DNA of 64,000 bases. Origin: Sclerodactyla briareus. Taxonomy: Eukaryota; Echinodermata; Holothuroidea; Dendrochirotida; Sclerodactylidae. Below the pieces are notes generated by a model, which made no database searches, had not been told where the DNA came from, and saw only the letters and a list, made by a program, of their open reading frames with translations. The stretch spans positions 310,001-374,000 of the forward strand of contig JAODTK010005220.1 of assembly GCA_026419785.1 (NCBI GenBank), in the 5' to 3' direction. The position numbers and the translations under genes are program-made. Shown here one piece after another: positions 14,501-22,647 of this stretch (position 1 is its first letter; every line of letters begins with the position of its first letter).

Positions 14501-17500
14501 TTCATTCAAACCCCTGCCTCTGTTGACCAATCATAGGCAGATGCCCTGGCCCTGTATGCTCACTCAGTCACAATCTAGCGAATACAGCCCCTTGAAAAAT
14601 GGGATGAATTTTGTTTAAGCAATTCAAATGGTTGCAAGTTGCTGGCAGCAATAGTCCTGTGTATTCTCATGTATCGACAGAGGAATCCAGTCCTACGGAA
14701 CCTTAAAACAGTCAACAAATGACTCAGCCAGCACTTTTCCCTTCATGCCTTGTGTTATGCTTCAAACGGAAGGTGCTTCAGCTGACATAGGAAATCCTTA
14801 TTATCGATGGGGTTGCCGAACCAGAATACGACAGAAATCACTGGAATTGGTGAAGAACAGGCCAAATGAAGGGGCGCTGTTCAAGTATGAGAAGTATCTG
14901 ACCTGGCTTATCATGGGCCACCATACACTGTCAGTCACTCAAACCACAGCCTGGATGCCTAGGAACACCAAGCACCCACCCAGCATTACTACACTGTACC
15001 TAACCAATAGACCAATGCAATCCATCATACACCCCTTGTCTCCCCCTCCCGACCACTCACGAGCATCCTTGATGGTGAACATCTTGACCCCAAAGACCTC
15101 CCCCAGGGGGTCATTGCTACAGTAGACCTTCTTGGGGTCATTTTGGTCAAACAGCGTCCGCGAGCTGATGTACTTGATCAGTAGTAACGACATGACATGG
15201 CAGAGGGAGGCGAGAAGATTGGTTTAGAAATATATAAAATTATCACAGAGAGGCAAACGCTCACCACGGTAAAAATCTGCTCGAGGGGATGGTTTCATCT
15301 GAGGCGGAAAAAACATGTGCACGTTAGAATGGTCAATTTCATTGAATTGAACAGTTGGCAGTTCTTCACTTGGGTAACAGAAGCGACCAACGAGACGGCT
15401 AGGATACTGGAGAAGACTGAGACACTTGTATGTCATTGCAACATCATCTGGTGAACACAGCAACTTTATGTATCATAAATATGGCGACTCAAAGGAGCAT
15501 ATGGTGCGTACTTTCAAACCTATGTACCAGGATGAGCAGACAAAAACCAGAGGGATTTGTGACTGCGTCACATTAACGTTGGAAGCACGTACGGTTTGTG
15601 TTCACTCTACCTGGTAATTACCAAAGTCACAACTTCGAAAGAACGCACCAATAGTCTACTTTCACACTCTATCGAAAAATTTGATGCCAAACAGTTTAGC
15701 TCCTGATTACCATTAATTAGTGTTTTTCCACATTTTTCAGTAAATATGTCATTTCTGCTCTAGTCCAATGCACCTTGGACAGAATGCATTTCATTCTGTG
15801 TGCATGCAGGTTGTTCGGTATTCCGCAAATCACTGTCCTAATAAACACGCGCTTGATACAGCACTGGCGCAGTGCGCACCTATTAGAATTACCACCGTAG
15901 TTGGAGGTGCCATCGCAATGGGGAGGCATCGCAATAAAATTTGGTCGCACAAATTTACATTGACATATCATCGTGGTGATAAACAGTAGCGATATCAAAC
16001 TGCACTGGGAATTTTTCTTTTATTGTGAGAGAGATAGATCATAAAATATTTGGACCATTGCCGTCTTTTTCTGCTAGTTGCCCCTCAATGTATTTGGCAA
16101 CATGACCCTCCACAACTGGTGCAATTGAAAATGATGGTTCTCTGGCGCCGTTAGGCACAGCATAGGTCACTTATATCACCCAGGTTAAGCAGAGTAAACC
16201 ATCCAAACGCGGCTACTGCTCAATAGCATATTAGTTGATCCATCATACATGCTGGTAGTTTTGACAGGCCTCAATAAGCCAGTTCAGAGTTACAGTTAAT
16301 GAGATGATAATGATATTGTGTCGAAGGTCACGAGGGGAACGACGGCAGTTGGACGTTGAACGTACAGTGTGCAGAACGGTCTTTCAAAACTCTGCTACCG
16401 AAAATACAAATCCTGCCAACACAAACGTTTACAGTTACCCCACATACTTATTAACAATACATTACAAAAAAAGGAAACATAGTGAATTGGTTCGTTTTCA
16501 AATAGTGATGACAGTTCGAAAGTAAGCCCTAACAATATTGCTATTGGGGGAATCAACCTGTTCAGTGACCAACTGGCTTATTTTCAATGCTAGATTGAGG
16601 TCCCTGCTCCTTCCCTAATGCATAAAACCACAGACAATTGCAGTAGGTTCAATTGTTCACAACACCCGGCGAATAATGGATGGTCCCATTTGCTTGAGGT
16701 TCCGGTTCAAACTCACATTCGAGAATTCAGCAGATTGCTCTAAAACTTACACAGATGAAAAGACAATCTCTCAAAACCCTGTACCGAAAAATTCCAATTT
16801 TCAAAAATTTTCCAAATTTATCTAGCTTCGTGTTATTAAGCACGGTTGGGCGCAACCACAACAGGATTAATGGAGAGTTCCATTTGTACAAAACTCCAAC
16901 AAAAAATATTGTCCCACGGTATTAAGAACATTAGCTGTTGTTTGTACTGCATCTCAAATGTGCGATCAATTCACTTGTCGATCTAAATGTAAATTGTAAT
17001 TGACAGTTGACTATCTCCTTTGGTCACTTGTTTTGCATAAATTATGCAAATGAGCATAATTGATTCCATGTTTAGGGAACAGAAAATCCTCTGTTGTGAT
17101 TTCACTTCCCCTTAATCGCTCAGCTTGTGAGGAATAGGAACTACAAGGACCAAAATAATATAAGGGACACGCATTATGATCTCACAGCAATGATTTCAGC
17201 ATTGCTCACCATCTGATTGCATTAAAATTAGGGATCAAACACATTCCCTACAACTATCAAAACCATTACATTCTTTGCAACTGGATTTTCAGTTTTATGT
17301 TGTAGAATGTGTAATTATACCACATTATGTTCCTTACCAGCATATTATATGCTGCTCATCTAATGAAAATCAAGGAAGTATTTGTTCAATATTAGTCCAA
17401 ATAGCTAAACGTGGGCATATAATACAGAGTGAATCACATACTGAGTATATTGCCAAGATTCGACGTCTGAGGCACAGGCAGAGACCAAGCGTGTCTCCAT

Positions 17501-19142
17501 CTCACTTGGGGGAAGTCCCTGGACATCTAGCAGAGGAAGTGTGGCAGGATGCTAAACACTCCCACAATCTGGTCACACGTGCTTCCGCTGGCTTGTGTGG
17601 CGTCATGCGGAAGCCATGGGGACACATCCCAGGTGGTTTGTCTAGCACAGTTAGCGAATTAGCTTCTGTAACACTTGCTAAAACAATAGGGCCACTCTGC
17701 ACGGTCTACTTTTAAAGTTTGCATTAGGACCGCCAACATGGTTCAAATAGGGAAGACAAAGAGAAAGAAATAGAAATTGTTATAGTCACATTGGGAATTT
17801 GTCTCTCTAGACAGCCAATTTCCAACCTCCTCGCTCAATAACGCCACTGTCAAGGTCTGTGTTAAGAAATTGTTGACAACCCTGTCTGATATGCGCTTTC
17901 CTTTTTGTGTATGTAAGCGTTTCACAACCGTAACACCGTATTGTCCAGATTGCCAGGGGGCCCCCGCAGATTAAGACAAGTTGCTTCCAATATTGGAGGG
18001 AGCCAATCATGGAGCAGATAAACACATTCCAGACAAATTGGACAATGACGATCATATCACAGAGTTTGTGGTTGTCAATCAAGTGCATATTTTTTTATTG
18101 CAGTCAGATAAGGTAACATTCAGTCAAACGAGTAAGGAGGAATACCATTAATAATCGCCTTAACACAAGACTATCTAGTAAGCCGGGCCTTAGCCAGGAA
18201 TTTGAAAAGGGTGTCTCACTTGGAACGAGAAAAATCACTATTAGCACAAATGCACTTGTTAAATCGCGGGCACCAGCGCGGAGCGCGGATCGAGGGCGAA
18301 AAGCCAGTTGGTGGAGTCAAAGAAAGCAACTTGCATTGTCATCTTCTGCCCACTGCACTGTCCAAATGCAATAGGTCAATGCTGACTGAGGAAATGACGA
18401 AATTTAGTGGCCGTCTCAAGGCGTCTCACAGAAAATCGGGCGTCCCCATCAGTGTCCTGGCCGGCTCAATGACGGTGAGACGGCCCTCTGGCTAAGGCCC
18501 TGCTGTCAAGGAGGTAGAGTGATAGAAAGACAGGTGTGCGAACACTGAGAGTGGTAGAATGGCAGACTGGTATAAGTAAGCTTTGCAAACATTCAACGTT
18601 CAAATTCCAGCAGTCACTGGCACGTCTTCTCTAAGGTGGCCGTACTTGCATTTGCTATAGCGCAGTGTTGGTCTTCACTTGTTGGTTCCGCTGTAATATG
18701 TTGGACTTTCTGGGTCACGGTGTTTTTGTTACAGGATATTTGCTCTGATGTAATTCTCATCTGTTGGCTGTGAGCAGTCCACGGTGAACTCAGTGAGAAA
18801 GTGGTCTGATCCTGGAATCCCGGGTTCCTCCTTCAGAGAAGAAGTAAAACCGCATTCCCGCGAGCAGGTTGAAGTGCTACACCCCTCCCCGATATCATTT
18901 GACACTAATGGAGAAGACAGGTCATTTATCGCTGGTGCTCATACACGATCACCTATGCCCGGTTCCTTGATGAGCCTTATTATTCAGCTCCCTAAACCCA
19001 TCACATAAAAAAAAGGCAATAGGAACATACAGTAACTGCGGGGGCTGGGGGTGGGGGGTTGACATACCTCCTGCCGCCTGTGATCTGGACCCTTGGCACC
19101 CCTGTCTTTCGGAGGTTCATAAACCTTTTCTTTTGGTTGCAC
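2307..19142 (-). CDS. mdm2: MDM2/MDM4-like p53 regulator, spliced gene (5' end missing)
   Basis: This entry joins exons on the minus strand that carry, in the correct order, every diagnostic part of the MDM2 family: the SWIB/p53-binding domain, a Ser/Pro-rich linker, an acidic region, a RanBP2-type zinc finger and a C-terminal RING. In vertebrates MDM2 binds the p53 transactivation helix, ubiquitinates p53 through the RING and shuttles it to the proteasome; MDM4 is the partner with weak ligase activity. I cannot tell which paralogue this is closer to; invertebrates usually have one. The gene covers at least 16.8 kb. The exon holding the start codon lies above 19142 and was not recognised. Several exons need one-base corrections to stay in frame, which I attribute to assembly error, although decay is not excluded. 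Each exon is listed separately. Confidence 0.85.
2697..2910. repeat. Degenerate CCCCTGGGGATGACTAATGG minisatellite
   Basis: Imperfect copies of a CCCCTGGG-GATGACTAATGGTA motif recur roughly every 30-60 bases. The copies are diverged, with variable spacing, inside the intron between the RING and linker exons of the MDM2-like gene. Confidence 0.5.
2951..3694 (-). CDS. Probable MDM2-like linker exon (Pro/Ser-rich)
   Basis: The minus strand has an excellent acceptor (CTTTTTCCCCTTATTTCCAG) at 3695 and stays largely open to about 2951, where a GTGTAAAG donor is possible. Segments include LPITPPARTKLVTRATRRSP, SGSANNSAGQDEAGHSSDSS and RSQEIAESFEPVTKRMKSEG, followed by LSSTPLNRTVETVTVDNET. At least two frame changes are needed to read through. 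It lies exactly between the zinc-finger and RING exons, where MDM2 has a Ser-rich disordered stretch; that stretch is poorly conserved in the family, so no residue match is expected. The plus strand is also open over 3287-3880, but lacks comparable splice sites. Confidence 0.5.
4716..4882 (-). CDS. mdm2: MDM2-like exon: RanBP2-type zinc finger
   Basis: Behind a pyrimidine-rich acceptor the exon reads WRWHECNAKNTPICP, then (after a one-base shift) YFFRC, and, after another shift, YRNAWLPDEQR. Human MDM2 has [20 protein letters not shown] then W..RENWLPEDKG. The CN..N....C...C core and the closing WLPD motif are therefore present. The first zinc Cys (W-K-C) reads as Trp (TGG), a single-base difference from TGC. 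The donor is GTAGGT at 4710-4715. This C4 finger in MDM2 binds ribosomal proteins L5 and L11, linking ribosome stress to p53. Two indels within 40 bases argue for base-call error, since all flanking residues are conserved. Confidence 0.85.
5776..5864 (-). CDS. mdm2: MDM2-like exon: acidic domain core
   Basis: This exon is flanked by a strong acceptor (TCTCGTTTTCCAG) and a consensus GTAAGT donor. It reads FIVDMKVLDSSDSRLGDYA and, after restoring one lost G, GESDEELSEA. Human MDM2 has FSVEFEVESLDSEDYSLS followed by EEGQELSDEDDE at the same place. The 89-bp length becomes 90 with the missing base, keeping phase 0 on both sides. As written the frame reads GNPTRSSLKR at the end, losing the acidic tail, so the one-base difference matters. 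Both the splice sites and the residue pattern support it. Confidence 0.75.
6597..6956 (-). mobile_element. tRNA-derived SINE, near full length
   Basis: On the minus strand the element opens with a tRNA-like head (6956 down to about 6887) containing an A-box-like TGGCCACAGGTGTAGAGCG and a B-box-like GGCGATCCATGGTCC, as pol III internal promoters require. A unique body follows with the CAGCACAAGGGAT, GGTACCGCCAAAG and TTGGGCCTTGAA-type blocks shared with the copies at 34.3, 44.6 and 61.4 kb, and an A-rich tail near 6600. It lies in an intron of the MDM2-like gene. Confidence 0.7.
7842..7909 (-). CDS. mdm2: MDM2-like exon: start of acidic domain
   Basis: A clean acceptor (CTTCCTCCCACAG) is followed by an open frame QRNDEAQDSSDDLWFLDEDA and FA. 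Human MDM2 has the comparable run SGDWLDQDSVSDQ just before the acidic core, so the Trp-Leu-Asp-x-Asp pattern is shared. The exon is taken to end at a weak GTTGGA donor, giving phase 0, which joins in frame to the next acidic exon. Alternatively one extra T was inserted and the frame continues as AVEFDVTSA, which also resembles human SVEFEVES; the two readings compete. The acidic domain of MDM2 touches the p53 core domain, ribosomal proteins and ARF. Confidence 0.6.
8828..8939 (-). CDS. Possible duplicated linker exon, frame unclear
   Basis: This segment has a GTATGC donor after CATCCAG and a possible acceptor at 8940-8941. Its last 85 bases align with the last 85 of the exon just upstream (8974-9201), including the sequence around the donor. 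A 15-base G run (C on the plus strand, 8916-8930) lies at its start and no frame is open throughout as written. It may be a tandemly duplicated exon, a decayed copy, or a frame spoiled by homopolymer error. Confidence 0.3.
8974..9201 (-). CDS. Putative MDM2-like linker exon (Ser/Gly/Pro-rich)
   Basis: A strong acceptor (TTTCCTACTTCCTCAG) opens this exon and a GTTAGT donor closes it. The reading starts GSKAQDQKDAAVVSPREGG and continues through a Pro/Gly/Ser-rich, acidic-flecked segment to VSSIQTVEDLQVKE; the last residues (SSEVLSIQ) need a one-base shift to reach the donor. Low-complexity sequence of this kind separates the p53-binding and acidic domains in MDM2, and the position between those exons fits. 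Sequence similarity alone would not identify it. A diverged second copy of its 3' half lies immediately downstream at 8828-8939. Confidence 0.5.
9814..10044 (+). CDS. Possible 3'-terminal exon of a nested plus-strand gene
   Basis: A 76-codon stretch reads PVFGSFLELPTEEGDLKSE, SFGSDSLADNLDAEENPA and ends CCNEQ before a TGA. About 190 bases downstream is AATAAA (10234-10239) in UTR-like sequence, so this could be the last exon of a small gene inside an intron of the MDM2-like gene. The opposite strand is also open over 9777-9980, with a Ser-rich, acidic product (ASESEPKDLSLFKSPSS) that would suit an MDM2 linker exon. I cannot decide the strand from composition. No homology is recognised for either. 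Confidence 0.3.
   Translation: MQPSARLPLCVLNVSSPPVFGSFLELPTEEGDLKSERSFGSDSLADNLDAEENPAILNQGFVVVACWGREKCCNEQ
10234..10239 (+). promoter_or_regulatory. Candidate poly(A) signal AATAAA
   Basis: A canonical AATAAA sits downstream of the possible terminal exon at 9814-10044, followed within 15 bases by TG/T-rich sequence (TTCATGTTCATAGTG). It would define a plus-strand transcript end inside the large MDM2-like intron. Such hexamers also occur by chance. Confidence 0.35.
10240..13160. other. Intronic DNA of the MDM2-like gene, unassigned
   Basis: Apart from the tandem repeat at 12467-12632 nothing is recognised. The sequence is AT-rich with scattered T runs and recurrent TTTTGTTAGTTTTGTTACG-like phrases (near 10340, 10540, 11820 and 12000) that may be remnants of one diverged repeat. 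Confidence 0.4.
12467..12632. repeat. Short tandem repeat, about 33-bp unit
   Basis: Three to four copies of GGAATGTAAATCAAAGGCAC followed by CTGATTGGTT stand in a row, the last ones diverged. It lies in the large intron between the 14.4-kb and 9.2-kb exons. Confidence 0.6.
13440..13735. repeat. Dispersed repeat family R1, copy 1
   Basis: This block shares ordered similarity with 18770-18995 and 48430-48715: CCAGGTTC..GAGA..GTGGTC, TGGGAGTCA, GAGCAGGTTG, a dated CGATATC or ATTATC section, GTGCTCATCCACGATCA and GGTTCC..GATGAG. The copies are clearly diverged. No terminal repeats or open frame common to all three were found, so its class is unknown. Confidence 0.55.
14379..14494 (-). CDS. mdm2: Probable MDM2-like exon: end of p53-binding domain
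   Basis: The next open stretch below the SWIB exon ends in a textbook GTAAGT donor. It encodes IYIMPTYRL followed, after a one-base correction, by VVN; human MDM2 has IYTMIYRNLVVVN at this point, including the cleft residues I99 and Y100. The remaining residues, up to the donor, are DPSTWTNWPAPVPFGG and a short hydrophobic end that I do not recognise. The acceptor at 14495-14496 is only a guess because its pyrimidine tract is poor. Order and distance fit the gene, but the match is short. Confidence 0.45.
15061..15193 (-). CDS. mdm2: MDM2-like exon: SWIB/p53-binding core
   Basis: Forty-four codons align without a gap to human MDM2 residues 53-96. The family signature VYCSNDPLGEVFGV is intact (human VYCSNDLLGDLFGV), preceded by YISSRTLFDQ and followed by FTIKDA. 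This segment forms one wall of the hydrophobic cleft that receives the p53 helix. Cleft positions I61, L66 and V75 are kept, Y67 is Phe and V93 is Ile, while L54, G58 and M62 are replaced. The 3' border is a clear GTGAGT donor. The 5' border is less certain: no AG precedes 15193, and a usable acceptor inside the exon would start it at 15172. Length and alignment favour 15193 with a base error at the acceptor. This is the most secure exon in the window. Confidence 0.92.
15200..18180. other. Intronic DNA with one coding-like repeat, otherwise unassigned
   Basis: This is intron between the first two recognised MDM2-like exons. Apart from the W-repeat at 16290-16600 no element is recognised. A GC-richer patch at 17470-17710 is open on both strands but has no convincing splice sites or recognisable product. 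Confidence 0.4.
16290..16600 (+). repeat. W-repeat (coding-like dispersed family), copy 1
   Basis: This copy is homologous to 42690-43060. It keeps GATGATAATGATATTGTGTC, CGACGGCAGTT.GACGTTGAACGTACAG, AAATCCTGCCAACAC, GAATTGGTTCGTTTTCA and the following TATTGG-GGAATC. Its frame is diverged, so the encoded peptide seen in the 42.8-kb copy is largely lost except the end, SELVRFQ. Confidence 0.65.
18185..18500. mobile_element. MITE with perfect 13-bp terminal inverted repeats
   Basis: GGGCCTTAGCCAG at 18185-18197 is exactly inverted as CTGGCTAAGGCCC at 18488-18500, bounding a 316-bp segment with no transposase-like frame. Subterminal GTCTCAC/GTGAGAC motifs also face each other. No target-site duplication could be picked out, so the superfamily stays open. 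It lies in an intron of the MDM2-like gene. Confidence 0.7.
18770..18995. repeat. Dispersed repeat family R1, copy 2
   Basis: It shares GAGAAAGTGGTC, GAGCAGGTTG, GGTGCTCATACACGATCA and GGTTCCTTGATGAG in the same order as the copy at 13440-13735. It lies just downstream, in gene orientation, of the 19068-19142 exon of the MDM2-like gene. Confidence 0.55.
19068..19142 (-). CDS. mdm2: MDM2-like exon: start of p53-binding domain
   Basis: This 75-bp open exon encodes 25 residues starting VQPKEKVYEPPK and ending in Glu. It is bordered by a CCAG acceptor and a GTATGT donor, both phase 0. Aligned without gaps to human MDM2 residues 28-52 it shares the VxPK opening, a Lys at position 12, the Gly-Ala pair at positions 15-16 and the final Glu, and the intron falls directly before the segment encoded by the SWIB exon. 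Where human MDM2 has two Leu, this sequence has Pro-Pro (positions 10-11), which would disturb a helix; CCT-for-CTT type errors could explain that. The identity is modest (7 of 25), so the call rests on spacing, phase and position directly upstream of the unmistakable SWIB exon. Confidence 0.6.
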
Positions 19143-22100
19143 CTGGTGGATACGAAAGAGAAGAGAGTGTGGATATTAAATTTAGGATGCACAGATGGTT
19201 CATCGATTGTTGCAGTTAGCATTTTTGGCCGTTAACGTTGGGAAGTGACCCTAACGGGGTCGAAGGCAGTGACCACCACCATACTATGTTTGTTGACAAA
19301 TAAATGCTTGTCATTTGGAATGCAGAAAACCACCTGTCTTTATTTTGTTGTGTCCATTCCAAAGCAAGCACCTAATTTCAAGTGTTTCAGCAGTGTGCAC
19401 AGGAAACTGGGGAAGCAATATATAGTGAGAGAATGGCTAACTATTGAATATATATTAAAATATTTGACACTGAACAGCTGGGAACTCGGGCAAAGTCATT
19501 AGCAATTTTCACTCTTATTTCTAAAATGAAATGGCCTAGTACAATGTACAACCTGTGTATGATCTTGACTCCACCACGAATCTACCGTATGACTACAGCC
19601 TTCGTGAAAGAAAAATCATATTTTTTAGCATAAATTTGCATAATCCTACCCTATTAAATTCTATATATTTCCTCAAAATTCTTTTTTCTTTTCTTTTTTT
19701 CCTGTTTGTGTTTCGTAGACCAACAACAATAAAAACAATAAAAAAAAAAAAGTAATTGATAGGCCTAAATTTTTTCTTTTACTGGTGTCTTTCACAGCCC
19801 AGTGAAAATTGGCAGGCCCTATTTGCATAGAATGATGCATCGCAACAGTACTGCAGGACACAAGTCTGGAAATCCGTATTTTATGGCTGCAGAATATTGG
19901 GCCCTATCCATAAATATATGTTACATACACATTAGTGACCATCACAAATTATAGGTCACCAAGGGCAATGTTACTACAGGATACGTTGTCATTATCACCA
20001 GATCAAACGAGTGAGTGAAACATGTGTCATGCCAGCAATGATATCACCTGAAGACTCATTGCCTCATTATATAGCCTACCTTTAGGCTCCAGGATTATTT
20101 GATTTCCAATTAGCCGATTAAATCATTATTCCATCAAGATTTTTATTGAAAAGGTCATGATTTGAATATAATTTTTATTTGCTCTTCCGATCTATTTATT
20201 TGATTTAATTAACCGATTTTCACCGCTAAAAATCACCTCCCGGCCTTAAGCCATAATTTGAATAGCTGTTTCATGCATATTCATTCCGTTTCCTGGAGGT
20301 TTGAAATTCGTGTGTGGAGGGAGAAACCTGACCAGGTGCGTTTGCAGGGGCAAAACTGGGGGGGGGGGGGGGTATTTGGGATGATTTTGTGGCGTGCCTA
20401 TCATTGTCTCAATATTTGACCATTTTTTATCATTTGTATCGATCCCTTAGGGCTTTCCGACAGTGGAGGGGGGAGGGGGTGTTCCACTTAAGGCTCAAGG
20501 CCCACTTTGCATTCTTGCTACCTCCTCTGCCTATCCCCCCCCCTTCCCCCACCAGTCACCATGTGAAACTGCACTGGATTGGGCACCTGACCAGCGGTCT
20601 CTAACTCACAGGACAAGACACATGTTTGTAATCTCCAATGATTGTTAGTCTATTTTCTTCAGGAATGTTATTTCTGAACACTGGGAAAGGCAGGCTTGTT
20701 CATAACAACATGAGAAAAATCAATCAGCTTGTTTGATATTTTCATTTCACAAATTCAAGTAGTAGCTAGTTTAATAGGCAGTATTCCCTACTAGAACGAT
20801 GATAGGTTGAAGCAGGATTTTTTATAGTTGTTTTTTTTTATCCAAAGAAAATGCAACTTCACTGCTCACACATATGACAACTACTGTGTAAACTGAAAAT
20901 GGGATTTCACGGAACCCAAGAAGTAGGTGACTACATAGATCGTTTATTGCCAGGTACTGTATGCAACAACTACAATTTAATTCCAGGCTATACTGTATGG
21001 CAACTACTGTCAAGGTTCAGTAACATTGAATGATCAGGTCTCCTGGGGCATTCCCTACAGGAAGCCCATATTATCAGGTTATCACAGACCTGGATCGGAC
21101 ATGTGCCAGCAAGCACCCGACCTGGCATTTATGGGGGACTAGGAAGCAGCCTGCACCAATTGAAAGCAATAACAAAATCTATGTACAGGACATTGACTTT
21201 TTTTTCATGATGTTCAGAAGAATTTTAGTCCAGAATAGACCTCTCCAACTTTTGCAAGCCAGGTTAACATAGAAGCATTGGAATAAATCAGCTTACTTTC
21301 ATTTTTCCTTGGCAAAAAGAAAGTAATAATTCAGCCGCAATGAACCCTCTTTGCGATATAATCCATGTATAAAATTGCACAAGGGAATTTGGTCCTAGTT
21401 ATCCACTCTGAACTATCTTCATGTTGGGCAATCCAGTAATTTCACAACACTTTTTGATTGTTTCAAAACTTTGCACACATCGCCGAGTCTATGAGAATGT
21501 GACAATTCAAACAATGGTGTGGTGGCCATCTCTATTTCTTGATGAGATCATTTTCCAGATTTACACGTTTTAGAATGTTGAGTTGAACTCTTTCACAAAT
21601 AAATTTCACCGTTGATTCGCCACGGACAACACAAAATTTTGACCACTTTTTTTTCCCCTCATTGAACCACTGCCCGTCACCCCCCCCCTCTCCCCTTCTC
21701 CCCATTGTCTTTTGACTTTTCCCTGCTGAATATTTTATCCTAACCCAACTTTCCGTTCATGGGAACAGTTTCCCCCTGCCAGGTTTATGTCTAGTTTTGT
21801 AACTATCCCCAAGAGGCCCAGACAGTCATGTGCTTGCCTTGCCCAGGAAGTACCAGTAAGTTATTCACACAAAGGCCATAAATTACTGCATAGACACTGT
21901 GTGGCTGGGAGTGAGGTAAGCCAAGGGTAAGTGTCTCTTCCCCTTTGTGTAACTAATAATGGCACAAATAGTGACATGCTGTCTCATCAGTCATAGGCAA
22001 GTAGTGTTGTGAAGGCTCAAAGCCCTTCTTACTCCACATTCGGCCCTACATCGGAAGGAAGTGCCATATTTCCTCCCAAAAGAGTCATACTTGCACAGGC

Positions 22101-22306
22101 AGTAACAGCAGGGCTGAAATTATGTTAGCAGAAACATCATCAAGTTTTTAAAAATAACTACACACCAAACGAAGGAACAAAAAGTAAGTACTGTGGAATA
22201 ATGAACTAGGGAAGCTGTCAAACGGGGCTTATTCCAATATTCTTTCAAGACGCCCATTGCACATGTCACCATAACGCCACGGTCGATGGGCGGGCTGTCA
22301 TGGACA
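19143..22306. other. Unassigned DNA upstream of the recognised MDM2-like exons
   Basis: The first coding exon and promoter of the MDM2-like gene should lie here or further up, but none was recognised. The stretch has A/T runs near 19670-19760, AT-rich GATTTAATT-type sequence at 20090-20230 and a 15-base G run at 20358-20372. Confidence 0.4.
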
Positions 22307-22314
22307 GAGCGAAG
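22307..22314. repeat. 8-bp target-site duplication, left
   Basis: GAGCGAAG directly abuts the left inverted end of the hAT-type MITE and is repeated exactly at 22640-22647. Confidence 0.8.
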
Positions 22315-22639
22315 TAGAGCTGTGATCGTGTAGCAAAATCATTGAACGTTTAATCGCAAAAATTTGCGATCGTTTAGCGATTGATCGCGATTATTGTGCG
22401 CGTGAGTTGAATGATTCAGAACAACTAAAAAAGAACAACTCAATGAAAATGAATTAACTTGAACTTTAACATTTTAAAAATGCCAAAGATGACTGGCAGA
22501 AAATGTGGGAAAATGGGGTCAAAAAGGATGGAGATTAGAAGACAAATGAGGAAACGAGATTAATCGCAAGTAACTTTGGTAAGCGTTTATTGCATGTGCG
22601 AGTTAACCGATTAATCGCTACCTTGCGATCACAGCACTA
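22315..22639. mobile_element. hAT-type non-autonomous element (MITE)
   Basis: The 325-bp segment begins TAGAGCTGTGATCG and ends CGATCACAGCACTA, which is its inverted complement at 13 of 14 positions. An exact 8-bp direct repeat, GAGCGAAG, flanks it (22307-22314 and 22640-22647). Eight-base duplications and ends of the TAG(N)GCTGTG type are established marks of the hAT superfamily. The interior is AT-rich, carries several TTAATCGC and GCGATTAATC-like blocks near both ends and has no transposase frame, so mobilisation would depend on an enzyme supplied elsewhere. The intact duplication suggests fairly recent insertion. Confidence 0.85.
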
Positions 22640-22647
22640 GAGCGAAG
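22640..22647. repeat. 8-bp target-site duplication, right
   Basis: GAGCGAAG repeats the bases at 22307-22314 and marks the right insertion border of the hAT-type MITE. Confidence 0.8.

Noticed and set aside
14745-15125. Plus-strand 126-codon frame
   Set aside because: It overlaps the SWIB exon on the opposite strand, whose match to the MDM2 family is unmistakable.
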